A stretch of 64,000 bases of DNA from JAHFDS01 sp964593795 (GCA_964593795.1 CAZQJC010000327.1:1-64000), one strand, 5' to 3'; shown: positions 43,852 through 52,457, counted from the stretch's first letter. Notes: generated from the letters alone by a model not told the origin. Translations and numbers: made by a program.

Positions 43852-44415
43852 CTACGCCGGCAGCGCCCTCGCCAGCCCGAAGTAGAGGACGAGGCGCGGC
43901 CGGCCCTTGGTCGCGAGGTACGCCTGCCCGAGCCACAGGCCATCGCGCAGGGTGCGCAGCTCGTCCTGGATCGCGCGGATGAAGAAGGGGTTCTCGGCGT
44001 GGTCGTAGTCGAGGTGGAGCGCGTCGAACGCCCCCGCGCGCGACGGGCCGATGTTCGTCGTGAAGCGGAAGCGGTGGATGCGGTCGGACAGGATCCGGTT
44101 GTCGCCCTCGCCGTGGTCCGCCCCGAGCGGCCGGAACGTCTTGCCCTTCCACGGGAACGCCGCGGTCCCGGCGAAGCGGCGCACGGGGTCGGCCACGCGG
44201 TCCGGCAGCACCACCGTGGCCAGCATGCGGCCCGGGAGATCTCCCGACAGCTCCTCGATGCGCGGCGTCCGCGCGCGCTGGTAGAGCGCCTCGAGCGTGC
44301 CCGCGTCGAGATCGAGCAGGGCGTCGAGCGAGAGCTTCGACACGTCGGGCAGGGCGCGCCCTCCCGGGAGCACCGTGCCGGAGACCGTCGAGACGTCGTG
44401 CTGGGCTGGCTGCAT
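43852..44415 (-). CDS. unknown protein co-regulated with aldehyde dehydrogenase
   Basis: 187 residues from the ATG at 44415, chosen for its strong ribosome binding site (GGAGGAGG, 5 bases away). No signal peptide. Conserved-looking elements are LATVVLPDRVADPVRRFAG, WKGKTFRPL, GDNRIL and IHRFRFTTNIGPS; the fold may be beta-rich. I do not recognise the family. As first gene of the operon controlled by the TetR at 44583, it may act on the same substrate as the aldehyde dehydrogenase. Confidence 0.75.
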   Translation of the reverse strand: MQPAQHDVSTVSGTVLPGGRALPDVSKLSLDALLDLDAGTLEALYQRARTPRIEELSGDLPGRMLATVVLPDRVADPVRRFAGTAAFPWKGKTFRPLGADHGEGDNRILSDRIHRFRFTTNIGPSRAGAFDALHLDYDHAENPFFIRAIQDELRTLRDGLWLGQAYLATKGRPRLVLYFGLARALPA

Positions 44416-44452
44416 CCGTACCTCCTCCGGGATCTCCCGGCTGCGTTCCACT

Positions 44453-44476
44453 TTCACATACGATCCCGTATGTGAA
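44453..44476. promoter_or_regulatory. TetR operator 1
   Basis: TTCACATACG-ATCC-CGTATGTGAA, a perfect 10-base inverted repeat with a 4-base spacer, just downstream of the -10 box of the minus-strand promoter and covering its expected transcription start. Confidence 0.85.
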
Positions 44477-44479
44477 TCC

Positions 44480-44507
44480 ATTCTAGGCATACGCACGCGT
44501 ATGTCAA
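44480..44507 (-). promoter_or_regulatory. promoter of the unknown protein / aldehyde dehydrogenase operon
   Basis: On the minus strand TTGACA (44507-44502), 16 bases, then TAGAAT (44485-44480): a near-consensus housekeeping promoter. Operator 2 fills the spacer and operator 1 follows it, so the bound regulator would block RNA polymerase. The start codon is 65 bases downstream of the -10 box. Confidence 0.8.
44488..44503. promoter_or_regulatory. TetR operator 2
   Basis: CATACG-CACG-CGTATG, 6-base arms with a 4-base spacer, inside the -35/-10 spacer. Its centre is 31 bases from that of operator 1, about three helical turns, so both dimers would bind the same face. Confidence 0.82.
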
Positions 44508-44568
44508 TGATGAATGCGACGCACCGCGGCAACGCGCGGCGGCTTCCAAAGGGCCGCCAGCATCCGCT

Positions 44569-44586
44569 ACATACGAGGGCGTATGT
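44569..44586. promoter_or_regulatory. TetR operator 3, overlapping the tetR start codon
   Basis: ACATACG-AGGG-CGTATGT, 7-base arms, 4-base spacer. The ATG of the regulator (44583) lies inside the right arm, which predicts autorepression. Confidence 0.82.
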
Positions 44587-45209
44587 CCGCACCACGAAAG
44601 CGTGCGCGCCGGCCGAAGCGCCAGCGGCCCGACACGCCCCGGGCCCAGAAGAAGGTCGAGACGCGGCAGGCGCTGGTCGAGGCCGCGATGGCGCTCTTCC
44701 GAGAGGAGGGCCTCGAGACGCCGAGCCTCGACGCGATCTGCGCGCGCGCGGGCTTCACGCGCGGTGCGTTCTACGTGCACTTCAAGGATCGCGACGAGCT
44801 CGTCGAGGCCGTCATGAGCGAGACGGGCCGCCTCCTCCTCGGCGAGCTGCTCGACGTCGAGGACGTGGGCACGGTCGTGTCGCGCTTCCTCGCGCTCGTG
44901 CAAGGCGGCCGCTACCCGCTGTCCAAGGCGGGGGGAGTGCCCCCGAGCCAGCTCTGGGCCGCGTGCGCGCGTTCGCCGCGCGTACGCGCGCGCTACCTCG
45001 CGCTCGCCAGCGAGAGCATCCAGCGGCTCGAACGGACGATCGACAGGGGCCAGACCGCGGGCCTCGTGCGCAGGGACGTCCCGGCCGAGGATGCGGCCGC
45101 GCTCTTGCTCCTGCTCGTCGTGGGCGCGCAGCAGCTCCTCGAGCTCGGCCTGCCGATGGCGCCGGGACGCCTCGCGGGGGCGGCGCTCAAGCTGCTGGCG
45201 CGGGGGTAA
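44583..45209 (+). CDS. TetR-family transcriptional regulator
   Basis: 208 residues. A basic N-terminus (1-20) precedes the TetR helix-turn-helix: RQALVEAAMALFREEG, LDAICARAGFTRGAFYVHFKDRDELVEAV. The C-terminal ligand domain is helical (AAALLLLLVVGAQQLLELGL). Divergent from the aldehyde dehydrogenase operon; three palindromic operators lie between them, one over its own start. No ribosome binding site is visible before the ATG; a TACATA about 10 bases upstream would give a leaderless mRNA. The inducer is unknown but probably related to the aldehyde. Confidence 0.93.
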   Translation: MSAPRKRARRPKRQRPDTPRAQKKVETRQALVEAAMALFREEGLETPSLDAICARAGFTRGAFYVHFKDRDELVEAVMSETGRLLLGELLDVEDVGTVVSRFLALVQGGRYPLSKAGGVPPSQLWAACARSPRVRARYLALASESIQRLERTIDRGQTAGLVRRDVPAEDAAALLLLLVVGAQQLLELGLPMAPGRLAGAALKLLARG

Positions 45210-45234
45210 GGGGGGCGCACTGCGCCGCCGGATT

Positions 45235-45264
45235 CGTCCACGTCCACGTCCACGTCCACGTCCA
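45235..45264. repeat. CGTCCA hexamer, five copies
   Basis: Five perfect CGTCCA units, 25 bases after the tetR stop codon and 13 bases before a second hexamer array. Confidence 0.85.
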
Positions 45265-45277
45265 CGAGGCCGGAGCC

Positions 45278-45360
<83 letters not shown>

Positions 45361-45473
45361 ATCGTTCACCCATTCCTGAAGTCCGCTCTCGCGACAGCGG
45401 CATCCGCGTCTGGGAGGCGAGCGCAGCGAGCCCAAGGCCGTAGCGAAGCGCAGCGAAGACGCAGGGAGGGGGG

Positions 45474-45519
45474 CCCGGATGGGCTTCGCCCATCCGGGGG
45501 AGGGGCGGCGCGCCCCTCC
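45474..45519. terminator. two adjacent strong hairpins, possible bidirectional terminator
   Basis: Hairpin 1: CCCGGATGGGC-TTC-GCCCATCCGGG (45474-45498), 11 perfect pairs. Hairpin 2: GGAGGGGCG-GCG-CGCCCCTCC (45499-45519), 9 perfect pairs. They lie between the convergent ends of tetR and the sigma-factor gene. There is no T-run, so intrinsic termination is not assured. The rest of 45361-45548 holds only GAGCGCAGCGAG-type motifs. Confidence 0.45.
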
Positions 45520-45548
45520 TGCGGCCTTCCGAGGCCGCCGATCGCAGA

Positions 45549-48041
45549 CTAGCTTCGCAGCCTTCGGCGGGGGACGTCGATGAGGGTTTCGCGGTCCTGT
45601 CCGGCCTTGCGCACGCCGAGCCGCACGGTCGTCCCCTCGGCGCCGCGGATGCGCGCGATGGTGCCGCCCATGCCGAGCGACGAGACGGGCTCGCCCTCCA
45701 CCGAGAGGATGGCGTCGCCGGCGCCGAGCCCGACCTCGGCCGCGCCGCCGCCGGGCACGAGGCCGTCGATCACGATCGCGTCCTCGCTTGCGCGCAGCTT
45801 GGCGCCGATGCCGACGAGGTCGATGCCCGGTTGCTCGCCTGCGGCCACCTTCGTGAGCTTGACGGTGATCGGCCCGACCGTGCCGCCGGCGGTCACGTCC
45901 AGCATCGGGACGATGCGCGCGTGGTGGTCGAAGGCACCCACGACCACGGACCGGCGCCCCGGTGGGACACCGGCGAGCTCGAAGCGGCCCTCCTCGTCCG
46001 TGATGGCCGCGGGCAAGAGAGGGATCACGATCGAGCCCGACGACAGGTCGCCTTCGAGCTGGACCTTCGCGTGCTCGAGGGGCTTTCCCGCGGCGTCGGT
46101 GACCACGCCGACGACGGTGCCCGCCTTGCCGAGGCGCAGCTCGAGCCCGTCCGCCGGTGCCTCCGCGTCGAGCGCGGCGCTCGGGGCGCGCCCGAGACCC
46201 GTCGCGACGATCCGGTAGCGACCGGGCTCGAGCCCTTCGACCGCGAAGCGCCCCTCGGCGTCCACGATCGCCAGCGTGCGCACCACGTCGAACGCCAGGC
46301 CGCGCTTGCGCGCGAGCGCCAGCGTGTAGGCGGCCGCGGGCCTTCCGTCCGCGTCGACGACGCGCCCGCGCAGGCTCCTGCCTCGCCCGAGCCGGACGAG
46401 GACACCCTGCGCCCCGCCCGCCGTGCGCTCGCTCCGCCCCGGCGCGAAGAGCTCGTGCCGCGCCTCGAGCGTGTACGCGGCGCCCTCGTCGAGGCCCTCG
46501 ACGACGAACCGGCCTTCGCCGTCGGTGGTGGCCTGACCCCACGGGCGATCCCGGTCGTGCTCGCCGGGGCGGCGGTCGGGCGTCGCCTGCACGGTCGCCC
46601 CGGGGACCGGCTGCGTGTCCGGGCCGAGCACGCGCCCGGCGATGCGCGCCGCCGCCGAGCGCGCGCCGCGCGAGAGCCGGATCTCGAGCTTGTGGCTCGT
46701 GAGCGCGGGCCCGTCGAGGCTCCCGCGACCCACCCCGCGCTGCGGGTGGCGCGCCTCGAACAGCGCCAGATCCGGCGCGTGCACGATCGCCTTGCCGGCC
46801 GCGTCGGTGACGAACCGGTCCGCGAGCGGCAGCAGCGTCTGCTCGCCCGCACCGGCTCCGACGAGGCGCATCTCCGCGCCGGCGACCGCGGCGCCGTCCT
46901 CCGCGCGCACGGTGATCTCGTAGTCGATCGCGGGCGACAGGTAGATGACGAGCCCCTCGACGCGCTTGCCCGCGCGGCCACGCAGCGCGATCGGGCTCGC
47001 GCCGAGCTCCGGCGCGAACGGCAGGAAGCCCGCCGCGGTCACGGTCTCGAGGCGCACGAGGCCGAGGCGCTCGGGCGCATGGTGGAAGCGCCCATCCGCG
47101 TCGGTGAGCACGCTCCGCGTCGCGCCCTCCAGCGAGAACGTGACCTCGGCGCCGCGCACGGCGCGCCCGGTGCCCCAGTTCACCACCTGGCCCGAGAACG
47201 CGCCCGAGAGCGCCGCCGGATCGTCGACGACCACCGGGGCGCCGAGACGGACCCGCGGTCCCTTGCGCTCGGCGGTCTCCTCGGGCAGGGCGCCCCGTTC
47301 GACCGCCGGCGCGCGCGGGGGCGCCGGTGCGGCCGGGCGCACGAGCTGCGCCGGCGCCGCGGGGTGCACCTCCGGCGCGCCACGCAGGCGCACGAGCGCC
47401 ACACCGCCGAGCGCCAGGAGCAGGATGACCAGGGCCGCGAGGCCCGTCTTCTTCGCCACGATCACACCTCCGGTGGTCAGGGTCGTGGTGCCGGCGCCGG
47501 GCGAGCGGCCGAGGGGCGCGAGCAGCACACACCAGGCCCTGCGTCCGCCGGGCGTCTCGGCATCGAGCCGGGCGCGCAGCCGGTCGAGCCCCTCCTTGAG
47601 GCGCCAGCGCACGGTGCCGGCCGGCACGCCGAGCGCGCGCGCGATCTCCGCCGACGAGAGACCCTCGACGTAGCGCAGGAGCACCGTCTGGCGCAGCGGC
47701 TCCGGCAGCGTGGCCACCTCGCCGGCCACGAGCCGCTGCAGCTCCAGCCTGCCGAGGAGCGCCTCGGCCGAGGGAGCGGCGCCCTCGGTCGCAACGAGCA
47801 GCTCCCGCGCGGTGCGCCGTCGCGCCCCACGCAGCCGCATCAGGAACACGCTGCGCAGCACGACCCGCAGCCAGGCGCGCGAGGGCCCCGCCTCGGGCGG
47901 CTTCTCGAGCGCGATGGCGAACGTCTCCTGCACGAGGTCGTCCGCCTCGGCGTCGCCGCCGACCAGCGAGCGCGCGAGCCGGCGCAGGAACGCACCGTGC
48001 TCCGCCAGCGCCTCGAGCGGGGTGGCCCCCGGCGCGCTCAC
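45549..48041 (-). CDS. ECF sigma factor fused to a membrane segment, carboxypeptidase-regulatory-like repeats and a PDZ domain
   Basis: 830 residues from GTG 48041. Residues about 10-165 are an ECF sigma factor: region 2 (DDLVQETFAIALEKP, WLRVVLRS) and region 4 (LPEPLRQTVLLRYVEGLSSAEIARALGVPAGTVRWRLKEG). A transmembrane helix follows (about 200-218, GLAALVILLLALGGVALV). The outer part has several CarboxypepD_reg/Cna-B-like repeats (GRFHHAPERLGLVRLETV, GRFVVEGLDEGAAYTLEA, GRFAVEGLEPGRYRIVA, GRFELAGVPPGRRSVVVG) and a C-terminal PDZ (about 760-825). There is no stop between the parts, but an internal GTG at 47459 has a strong GGAGGT site 7 bases upstream, so a separate 636-residue envelope protein could also be made. 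Confidence 0.85.
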   Translation of the reverse strand: MSAPGATPLEALAEHGAFLRRLARSLVGGDAEADDLVQETFAIALEKPPEAGPSRAWLRVVLRSVFLMRLRGARRRTARELLVATEGAAPSAEALLGRLELQRLVAGEVATLPEPLRQTVLLRYVEGLSSAEIARALGVPAGTVRWRLKEGLDRLRARLDAETPGGRRAWCVLLAPLGRSPGAGTTTLTTGGVIVAKKTGLAALVILLLALGGVALVRLRGAPEVHPAAPAQLVRPAAPAPPRAPAVERGALPEETAERKGPRVRLGAPVVVDDPAALSGAFSGQVVNWGTGRAVRGAEVTFSLEGATRSVLTDADGRFHHAPERLGLVRLETVTAAGFLPFAPELGASPIALRGRAGKRVEGLVIYLSPAIDYEITVRAEDGAAVAGAEMRLVGAGAGEQTLLPLADRFVTDAAGKAIVHAPDLALFEARHPQRGVGRGSLDGPALTSHKLEIRLSRGARSAAARIAGRVLGPDTQPVPGATVQATPDRRPGEHDRDRPWGQATTDGEGRFVVEGLDEGAAYTLEARHELFAPGRSERTAGGAQGVLVRLGRGRSLRGRVVDADGRPAAAYTLALARKRGLAFDVVRTLAIVDAEGRFAVEGLEPGRYRIVATGLGRAPSAALDAEAPADGLELRLGKAGTVVGVVTDAAGKPLEHAKVQLEGDLSSGSIVIPLLPAAITDEEGRFELAGVPPGRRSVVVGAFDHHARIVPMLDVTAGGTVGPITVKLTKVAAGEQPGIDLVGIGAKLRASEDAIVIDGLVPGGGAAEVGLGAGDAILSVEGEPVSSLGMGGTIARIRGAEGTTVRLGVRKAGQDRETLIDVPRRRLRS

Positions 48042-48171
48042 GGCCGTCTTCTCGTCTCGCCTGCGCGCTCGTCCATGACGCCTCGCCGCCGCTCGATCAT
48101 GCGGTCCGATCGCGCGACACACCAGGGATGCCGCGAGGCGCGGAAGTGTTGGCGCGGTATGATGCGGCCCC

Positions 48172-49014
48172 ATGCAGAGCGACCGTCCGAGCCTGACCGC
48201 GGCCGCCGTCGCCCTGGCCCGCCGGGACCCGGTGCCCGAGCGTGACCTGCCGTGGCCGCTCTCCCCCGCCCTCGTCGCCTGGGGCACCCTCGGCCAGCGC
48301 GCGCCGGCCCTCCGCCGCGCCCTCGAGCCTGCGGTTCGCTCCGCGAGCTTCGGCCTCGTGGACCACATCGAGCTCCGCACCGCCGCGATCGACGCCGCCG
48401 TCGCGGAGGCGGTCGCCGCGGGCGCACGGCAGCTCGTGGTGCTCGGCGCGGGGCTCGACGCGCGCGCCTGGCGCCTGCCTGGGCTCGCCGAGGTCACCGT
48501 GTTCGAGGTCGATCACCCCGCGACGCAGGCCGGAAAGCGCACCCTCGTCGAGGGTCGGAGGCCGAGCGCCGCCGCCGTCGTCTTCATCGACGTCGACTTC
48601 GAGAGGCAGCGCCTCGGCGACCGCCTCGGGGCCGCCGGCCACCGCCCCTCCGAGCGCACGGCGTGGATCTGGGAGGGCGTGACGCCCTACCTGTCGCCCG
48701 AGGCCCGGCGCGCCACGCTCGGCGAGGTCGGGCGCGCCTCCGCCCCGGGCAGCGTCCTCTCGCTGACCTACATGACGCCCGAGATCGTCCCGATGCCCGG
48801 CCTCCGTTCGCTCGCGCGGCGCGCGTTCGGATGGATCGGCGAGCCCCTGCTCGGCGGTGTGACGCCGCAGGGCCTCGGCGCAGAGCTGGTCTCCGCCGGG
48901 TTCGTCCGCCGCACCGACTCGTCCTCGATCGACTGGGCCACCCGCCACGGAGGCAGCGCGCTCCGCGCCCGCCTCTTCGGCTGCGAGCGCCTCGCGGTCG
49001 CCGAGCGGACCTGA
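48172..49014 (+). CDS. SAM-dependent methyltransferase, TIGR00027/leucine carboxyl methyltransferase type
   Basis: 280 residues. LVVLGAGLDARAWRLPG is the SAM-binding loop of this family, followed by VFEVDHPATQAGKR and WEGVTPYLSPEA, both family signatures. Relatives methylate carboxylates or hydroxyls in secondary metabolism, for example PpmJ. Substrate unknown. TATGAT (48158-48163) ends 8 bases before the ATG. Followed after 4 bases by a small membrane protein gene. Confidence 0.9.
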   Translation: MQSDRPSLTAAAVALARRDPVPERDLPWPLSPALVAWGTLGQRAPALRRALEPAVRSASFGLVDHIELRTAAIDAAVAEAVAAGARQLVVLGAGLDARAWRLPGLAEVTVFEVDHPATQAGKRTLVEGRRPSAAAVVFIDVDFERQRLGDRLGAAGHRPSERTAWIWEGVTPYLSPEARRATLGEVGRASAPGSVLSLTYMTPEIVPMPGLRSLARRAFGWIGEPLLGGVTPQGLGAELVSAGFVRRTDSSSIDWATRHGGSALRARLFGCERLAVAERT

Positions 49015-49018
49015 CGCG

Positions 49019-49483
49019 ATGCTGGTGCTGGAGCGGACCTTCGACACCACGAGCCCCGAGACCGAGGCGCTCTCGCGCGTGCGCGCCTACCTCGACAAGG
49101 TCGGCTTCCGGCGGGCCGACGGCTCGGCGCTCCGGTTCACGCGAGGCGACACGACCGGCTCGCTCTTCGGCACCGATCCACGCCGCTGGGAGGCGACGCT
49201 CACGCTCACCGTGTCGGCCGCCGAGGCGGGCACGCGCGTCGTCGCCGTCCTCGAGGTGCGAACGCTCGGGCAATCGATCAGCAAGCCCGAGGGCTGGTTC
49301 TTCAACGCGGAGCTCGACGCGCTCGGCCCGGTGGCCGCGGGCGAGCTGCCGCCCGAGCCCGTCACCGAGGAGCTCGTCGCCCTCGCGCGCCGCGGCGCGC
49401 GCATCGCCTGGGCGATCGGCCTCGGCTTCGCGTTCGCCGCGATCGTCTTCCTGCTCGTCGCCCTGGCGCGCGCGCCGGACTAG
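49019..49483 (+). CDS. small C-terminally anchored membrane protein, unknown
   Basis: 154 residues. The N-terminal 125 residues form a soluble domain (RVRAYLDKVGFRRADGSALRF..., LEVRTLGQSISKPEGWFF) and the C-terminus has one membrane helix (WAIGLGFAFAAIVFLLVALA). Not recognised. Probably co-transcribed with the methyltransferase. Confidence 0.7.
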   Translation: MLVLERTFDTTSPETEALSRVRAYLDKVGFRRADGSALRFTRGDTTGSLFGTDPRRWEATLTLTVSAAEAGTRVVAVLEVRTLGQSISKPEGWFFNAELDALGPVAAGELPPEPVTEELVALARRGARIAWAIGLGFAFAAIVFLLVALARAPD

Positions 49484-49489
49484 TTAGAA

Positions 49490-49674
49490 CCCACATCGAT
49501 CCGCGCGTGCTCCGGTGCTTCGATGCGCACCTCGAGCAACTCGTGGCTGAGCTGTGTCTCTCCCGCTCCGGCCTCCGGCCTGCGCGGGTCCCTCTGCCGG
49601 TCGCGCCGAAGGCGCGCAACGCCAACGTGCGGCACGGCCTGCGGGCGGCAGGGCTCGCTGCGCTCGCGCGCTCC
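49490..49674 (+). repeat. dispersed ~185-bp repeat, copy A
   Basis: Highly similar, by eye over most of its length, to the reverse complement of 55908-56086. Shared blocks include CCCACATCGAT at one end, GGTGCTTCGATGCGCACCTC, GGTCGCGCCGAAGGCGCGCA and CGCTGCGCTCGCG at the other end. Copy A starts 6 bases after the stop codon of the small membrane protein. On the minus strand one frame ends HELLEVRIEAPE..RIDVGS in both copies. Confidence 0.8.
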
Positions 49675-49749
49675 TTGCGCCACGTCGAACCCGGGACAGC
49701 CCCTGGTTCGAAGCCAATCGATGCGCGGCGTCGTCGGTGCTTCGGGCGG

Positions 49750-49899
49750 CTACCGCGCGGAGACGCTCCCGAGCGGCTTCGGCCGGCTCGCCAGGATGCG
49801 CGCCCGGGCGGCCTCGAAGTCGCGGAGGCAGTTGGCGTGGAAGAAACGGTTGTGGGCGGAGTGCTTCGCTCCCGTCTTCTTGCAGCGCGTGCAGTTCAC
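49750..49899 (-). CDS. possible 49-residue zinc-binding protein
   Basis: From a GTG at 49899 the frame reads NCTRCKKTGAKHSAHNRFFH then ANCLRDFEAARARI, with Cys-x2-Cys and a later His-x2-Cys that would fit a small zinc finger. The composition looks protein-like and the region is less GC-rich than its surroundings. No good ribosome binding site; the frame is also open upstream, so start and reality are uncertain. Confidence 0.35.
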   Translation of the reverse strand: MNCTRCKKTGAKHSAHNRFFHANCLRDFEAARARILASRPKPLGSVSAR

Positions 49900-50042
49900 G
49901 ATCTCAGCATCGCCGACCGATCGATCGGTGCAAGAAAATTTGGCCGATCCGTTGGATCCACCACGAAAGAAGCCTGCGCGCGCGATCACGAGGCGCAGCG
50001 TCACCGGATTTTTACCGCGACACGATCCGCCGCCCGCGTGCG

Positions 50043-50303
50043 ATGCTGATCACCATGCCGTGCACGCAGCACCTGCAGGCGTTCCTTCGCCAGCTCGATC
50101 TGCTCTCGGACGTGGTCCGCGATCTCCACCCGACCGGACCGCGCAAGGCGTCGACCGTCGGGCAGGCCACGTACCAGCTCGCTTGCGTCGACAACGCACG
50201 CACGGAGATGTACCGGTGCCTCGAGTGCTGGACCGCGTACCACCAGCTCATCGGGGACTCGGACTCGGTGACGCGGCCGCTCCAGGTCGGCGGCAAGGAC
50301 TGA
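50043..50303 (+). CDS. possible 86-residue small protein with CxxC
   Basis: From the ATG at 50043: an N-terminal helical part (HLQAFLRQLDLLSDVVRDLH) and a C-terminal MYRCLECWTAYHQL with a Cys-x2-Cys pair. It looks protein-like and helical but I recognise no family and see no clear ribosome binding site. It lies in the same lower-GC pocket as the possible zinc-binding protein on the other strand. Confidence 0.4.
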   Translation: MLITMPCTQHLQAFLRQLDLLSDVVRDLHPTGPRKASTVGQATYQLACVDNARTEMYRCLECWTAYHQLIGDSDSVTRPLQVGGKD

Positions 50304-50406
50304 CGAGCCCCACATGTAGGCGCCGCGTGCGGCGGATCGCACGGAAATTCGGTGCCCGGTGGGTGACACTTGGAAGCGCTCGGGTGTTCTAGCTTCGGAG
50401 GCTCGA

Positions 50407-51894
50407 ATGACGCGACGGATGCATTGGCTGGGCGCCCTGGGGATCTCGCTCGGGCTCGTGGGGTGCGGCGGTGACGAGCCGAAGGCCGCGGTCGCGACCA
50501 AGGAGCAGATCCAGACGCGGCTGCCGCTGGCGCTGACGGAGGTGACGAACGAGACCTCTGCGGTCGTGGACCTCGCCGGCAACTCGGCGTCGATCGACCT
50601 CATCGCCGAGGCGCTCGAGTCGGTGTCGTTGCCGGACACGGTGATGACGCCCACGCCGGGACCGGGCCCCATCGCTCGTGGTTTCCGCGTGCTCGGCAAG
50701 GCCTACCTGAGCTGGGTCATCGGCCCGAACCTCGACAGCGACACGGACGGCGATCGCGTGGTGCGCTGGCTGCTCGACAACGTGTTCAACGACGCGTCGT
50801 TCGAGGGCGGCGGCGTCTGGCGCGTGCACGGCGAGGCCCTCTGCGGCGAGGTCTGCTCGGGCGGCGCGACGCCGGGCATGGCCCCGACGTTCACGTGCGC
50901 GCCCGACCCGATGTGCATCTCGCGCATCGACGAGCTCGAGCTCCGCATCCGGGTGACGCTGCAGGGCGCGGGGCTCGACTTCGCGCTCCTCGTCGGCCCA
51001 TCGCGCGACGAGGTGTTCGACATCGCGCTCGAGCCGCGAAAGGTCGAGGTGACGTTCGATCTCGGCGGCATCAAGAACGCCATCGCCCACGTGGCGCGCG
51101 TCCTCGGCGAGGATCTCATGCTGCCGTCGGTGCTCGAGGGGCGCGTGCGCTTCACGCTCATGCTCAACGGCCCGCGCGACGTCACGGTGCAGGCGTCGGT
51201 GGATCAGGCGGTGCGCGTCGAGGCGACCAGCGCCGACGGGCCCATCTCGGCCGAGCTCGGCGCGAAGTCGCCCGCGGTCTCGGTGCGCCTGCGCGACGCC
51301 GATCCGATGCTGACGGTGCAGCTCGACGTCGGCAAGCTCGTCGTCTCCGGCCCGATCGACGACACGAACCTGCGCGGTCGCCTCGGCATCCTCGTCGGCG
51401 GGCTCGAGGGCAAGACCGAGCTGCCGCGTGGCGCCACGCGCCTGTCGCTCACCGACCTCGGCCTCGGCGACGTCACGAGCGAGCTGTCGCTCGACGGCAC
51501 GCGCCTCATCGGCTTCGACCTCAACGCGATGGCGGGACGCCGCACCGCGCTCACGATCACGCCCGGCACCGGCGCCGACAAGGCGACGCTCTCGTTCGAG
51601 CCAGGCCTGCAGCTCGTCGGCGACATGCACCTCGAGCGCCTCGCGCAGATGGGCAACATGGACGTGCCCTCGTGGCTCTACAACGAGACCTACACGCTCG
51701 ACCTGTCGGGCCCGCCGGCCATCGAGCCGCGCGGCACGCTGCTGCAGGTGCTGATGGGCCGCTTCCGGCTCGCGTCGTCGGCCGCACCGGACGCGGTCGT
51801 GGTGGACGCCCCCGGCTGCCTCGACGCGCGCGACCCGGTCACGATGGGCGAGCATGCCCTCCTCGGTCGCTTCCGCAGCATCGCCTGCCCGTGA
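50407..51894 (+). CDS. lipoprotein of unknown function
   Basis: 495 residues. Lipoprotein signal peptide (LGISLGLVGCGG) and a long beta-rich body with repeated VxVxLxD-type strands (KVEVTFDLGGIKNAI, VSVRLRDADPMLTVQLDVGKLVV), perhaps a lipid-binding or barrel-like fold. Four cysteines cluster around residues 143-178. GGAGG lies 5 bases before the ATG at 50407, and TAGCTT (50390-50395) ends 11 bases before it. Confidence 0.78.
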   Translation: MTRRMHWLGALGISLGLVGCGGDEPKAAVATKEQIQTRLPLALTEVTNETSAVVDLAGNSASIDLIAEALESVSLPDTVMTPTPGPGPIARGFRVLGKAYLSWVIGPNLDSDTDGDRVVRWLLDNVFNDASFEGGGVWRVHGEALCGEVCSGGATPGMAPTFTCAPDPMCISRIDELELRIRVTLQGAGLDFALLVGPSRDEVFDIALEPRKVEVTFDLGGIKNAIAHVARVLGEDLMLPSVLEGRVRFTLMLNGPRDVTVQASVDQAVRVEATSADGPISAELGAKSPAVSVRLRDADPMLTVQLDVGKLVVSGPIDDTNLRGRLGILVGGLEGKTELPRGATRLSLTDLGLGDVTSELSLDGTRLIGFDLNAMAGRRTALTITPGTGADKATLSFEPGLQLVGDMHLERLAQMGNMDVPSWLYNETYTLDLSGPPAIEPRGTLLQVLMGRFRLASSAAPDAVVVDAPGCLDARDPVTMGEHALLGRFRSIACP

Positions 51895-51941
51895 CGCGCC
51901 CTCGTCGGCCGCCGCCGCGGTAGAAGCGTTATCATCGCCGG

Positions 51942-52457
51942 ATGGCGACGCCGCTCCGAAGGCTCCTGCCCGACCTCGAAGATCCGCGCCGCAACTTCAT
52001 CCGCGAGGCCTGGGATCGCCTGCACCGGCTCCCCGGCGGCAAGCGCATCTTCTCGGAGCTGGTCGGTCGCGCCGCGCCGTACACCGGCACGATCGGCGCG
52101 AGCGTCAAGGCCCTCGAGGTCGGCCATTCCGAGGTCGCGCTGCGGGATCGCCCGAGGCTGCGGAACCACCTGCGCTGCGTGCACGCCATCGCCCTCGCCA
52201 ACCTGGCCGAGCTGACCGGCAACGTCGCCGTCGCCTACTCGCTGCCCACCGACGCGCGCTTCATCGTCGCCGGCTTCGACATCGAGTACGTAAAGAAGGC
52301 GCGCGGCACGATCACGGGCCTTTGCGACTGCCCGAGCATCACGTCGAGCGCGCGCAGGGAGTATCCAGTCGAGGTGCGGATGGTCGACGCCAAGGGCGAT
52401 CTCGTGGCCCGGGCCACGCTCCGCACGCTCGTGGGCCCGAAGAAGGGCCGCTCGTGA
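51942..52457 (+). CDS. DUF4442-type hotdog-fold thioesterase-like protein
   Basis: 171 residues. APYTGTIGASVKALEVGHSEVALRDRPRLRNHL and the helix HAIALANLAELTGNVAVAYSLP are the hotdog-fold pattern of DUF4442 proteins (4-hydroxybenzoyl-CoA thioesterase relatives), followed by IEYVKKARGTITGLCDCP. It would act on acyl-CoA or acyl-carrier thioesters in the cytoplasm. TATCAT (51930-51935) ends 6 bases before the ATG, so the mRNA is probably leaderless. Confidence 0.8.
   Translation: MATPLRRLLPDLEDPRRNFIREAWDRLHRLPGGKRIFSELVGRAAPYTGTIGASVKALEVGHSEVALRDRPRLRNHLRCVHAIALANLAELTGNVAVAYSLPTDARFIVAGFDIEYVKKARGTITGLCDCPSITSSARREYPVEVRMVDAKGDLVARATLRTLVGPKKGRS

Noticed and set aside
45361..45548. Possible small RNA or gene in the gap after the hexamer array
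   Set aside because: Only GAGCGCAGCGAG-type motifs and two hairpins are seen; no promoter or credible frame.
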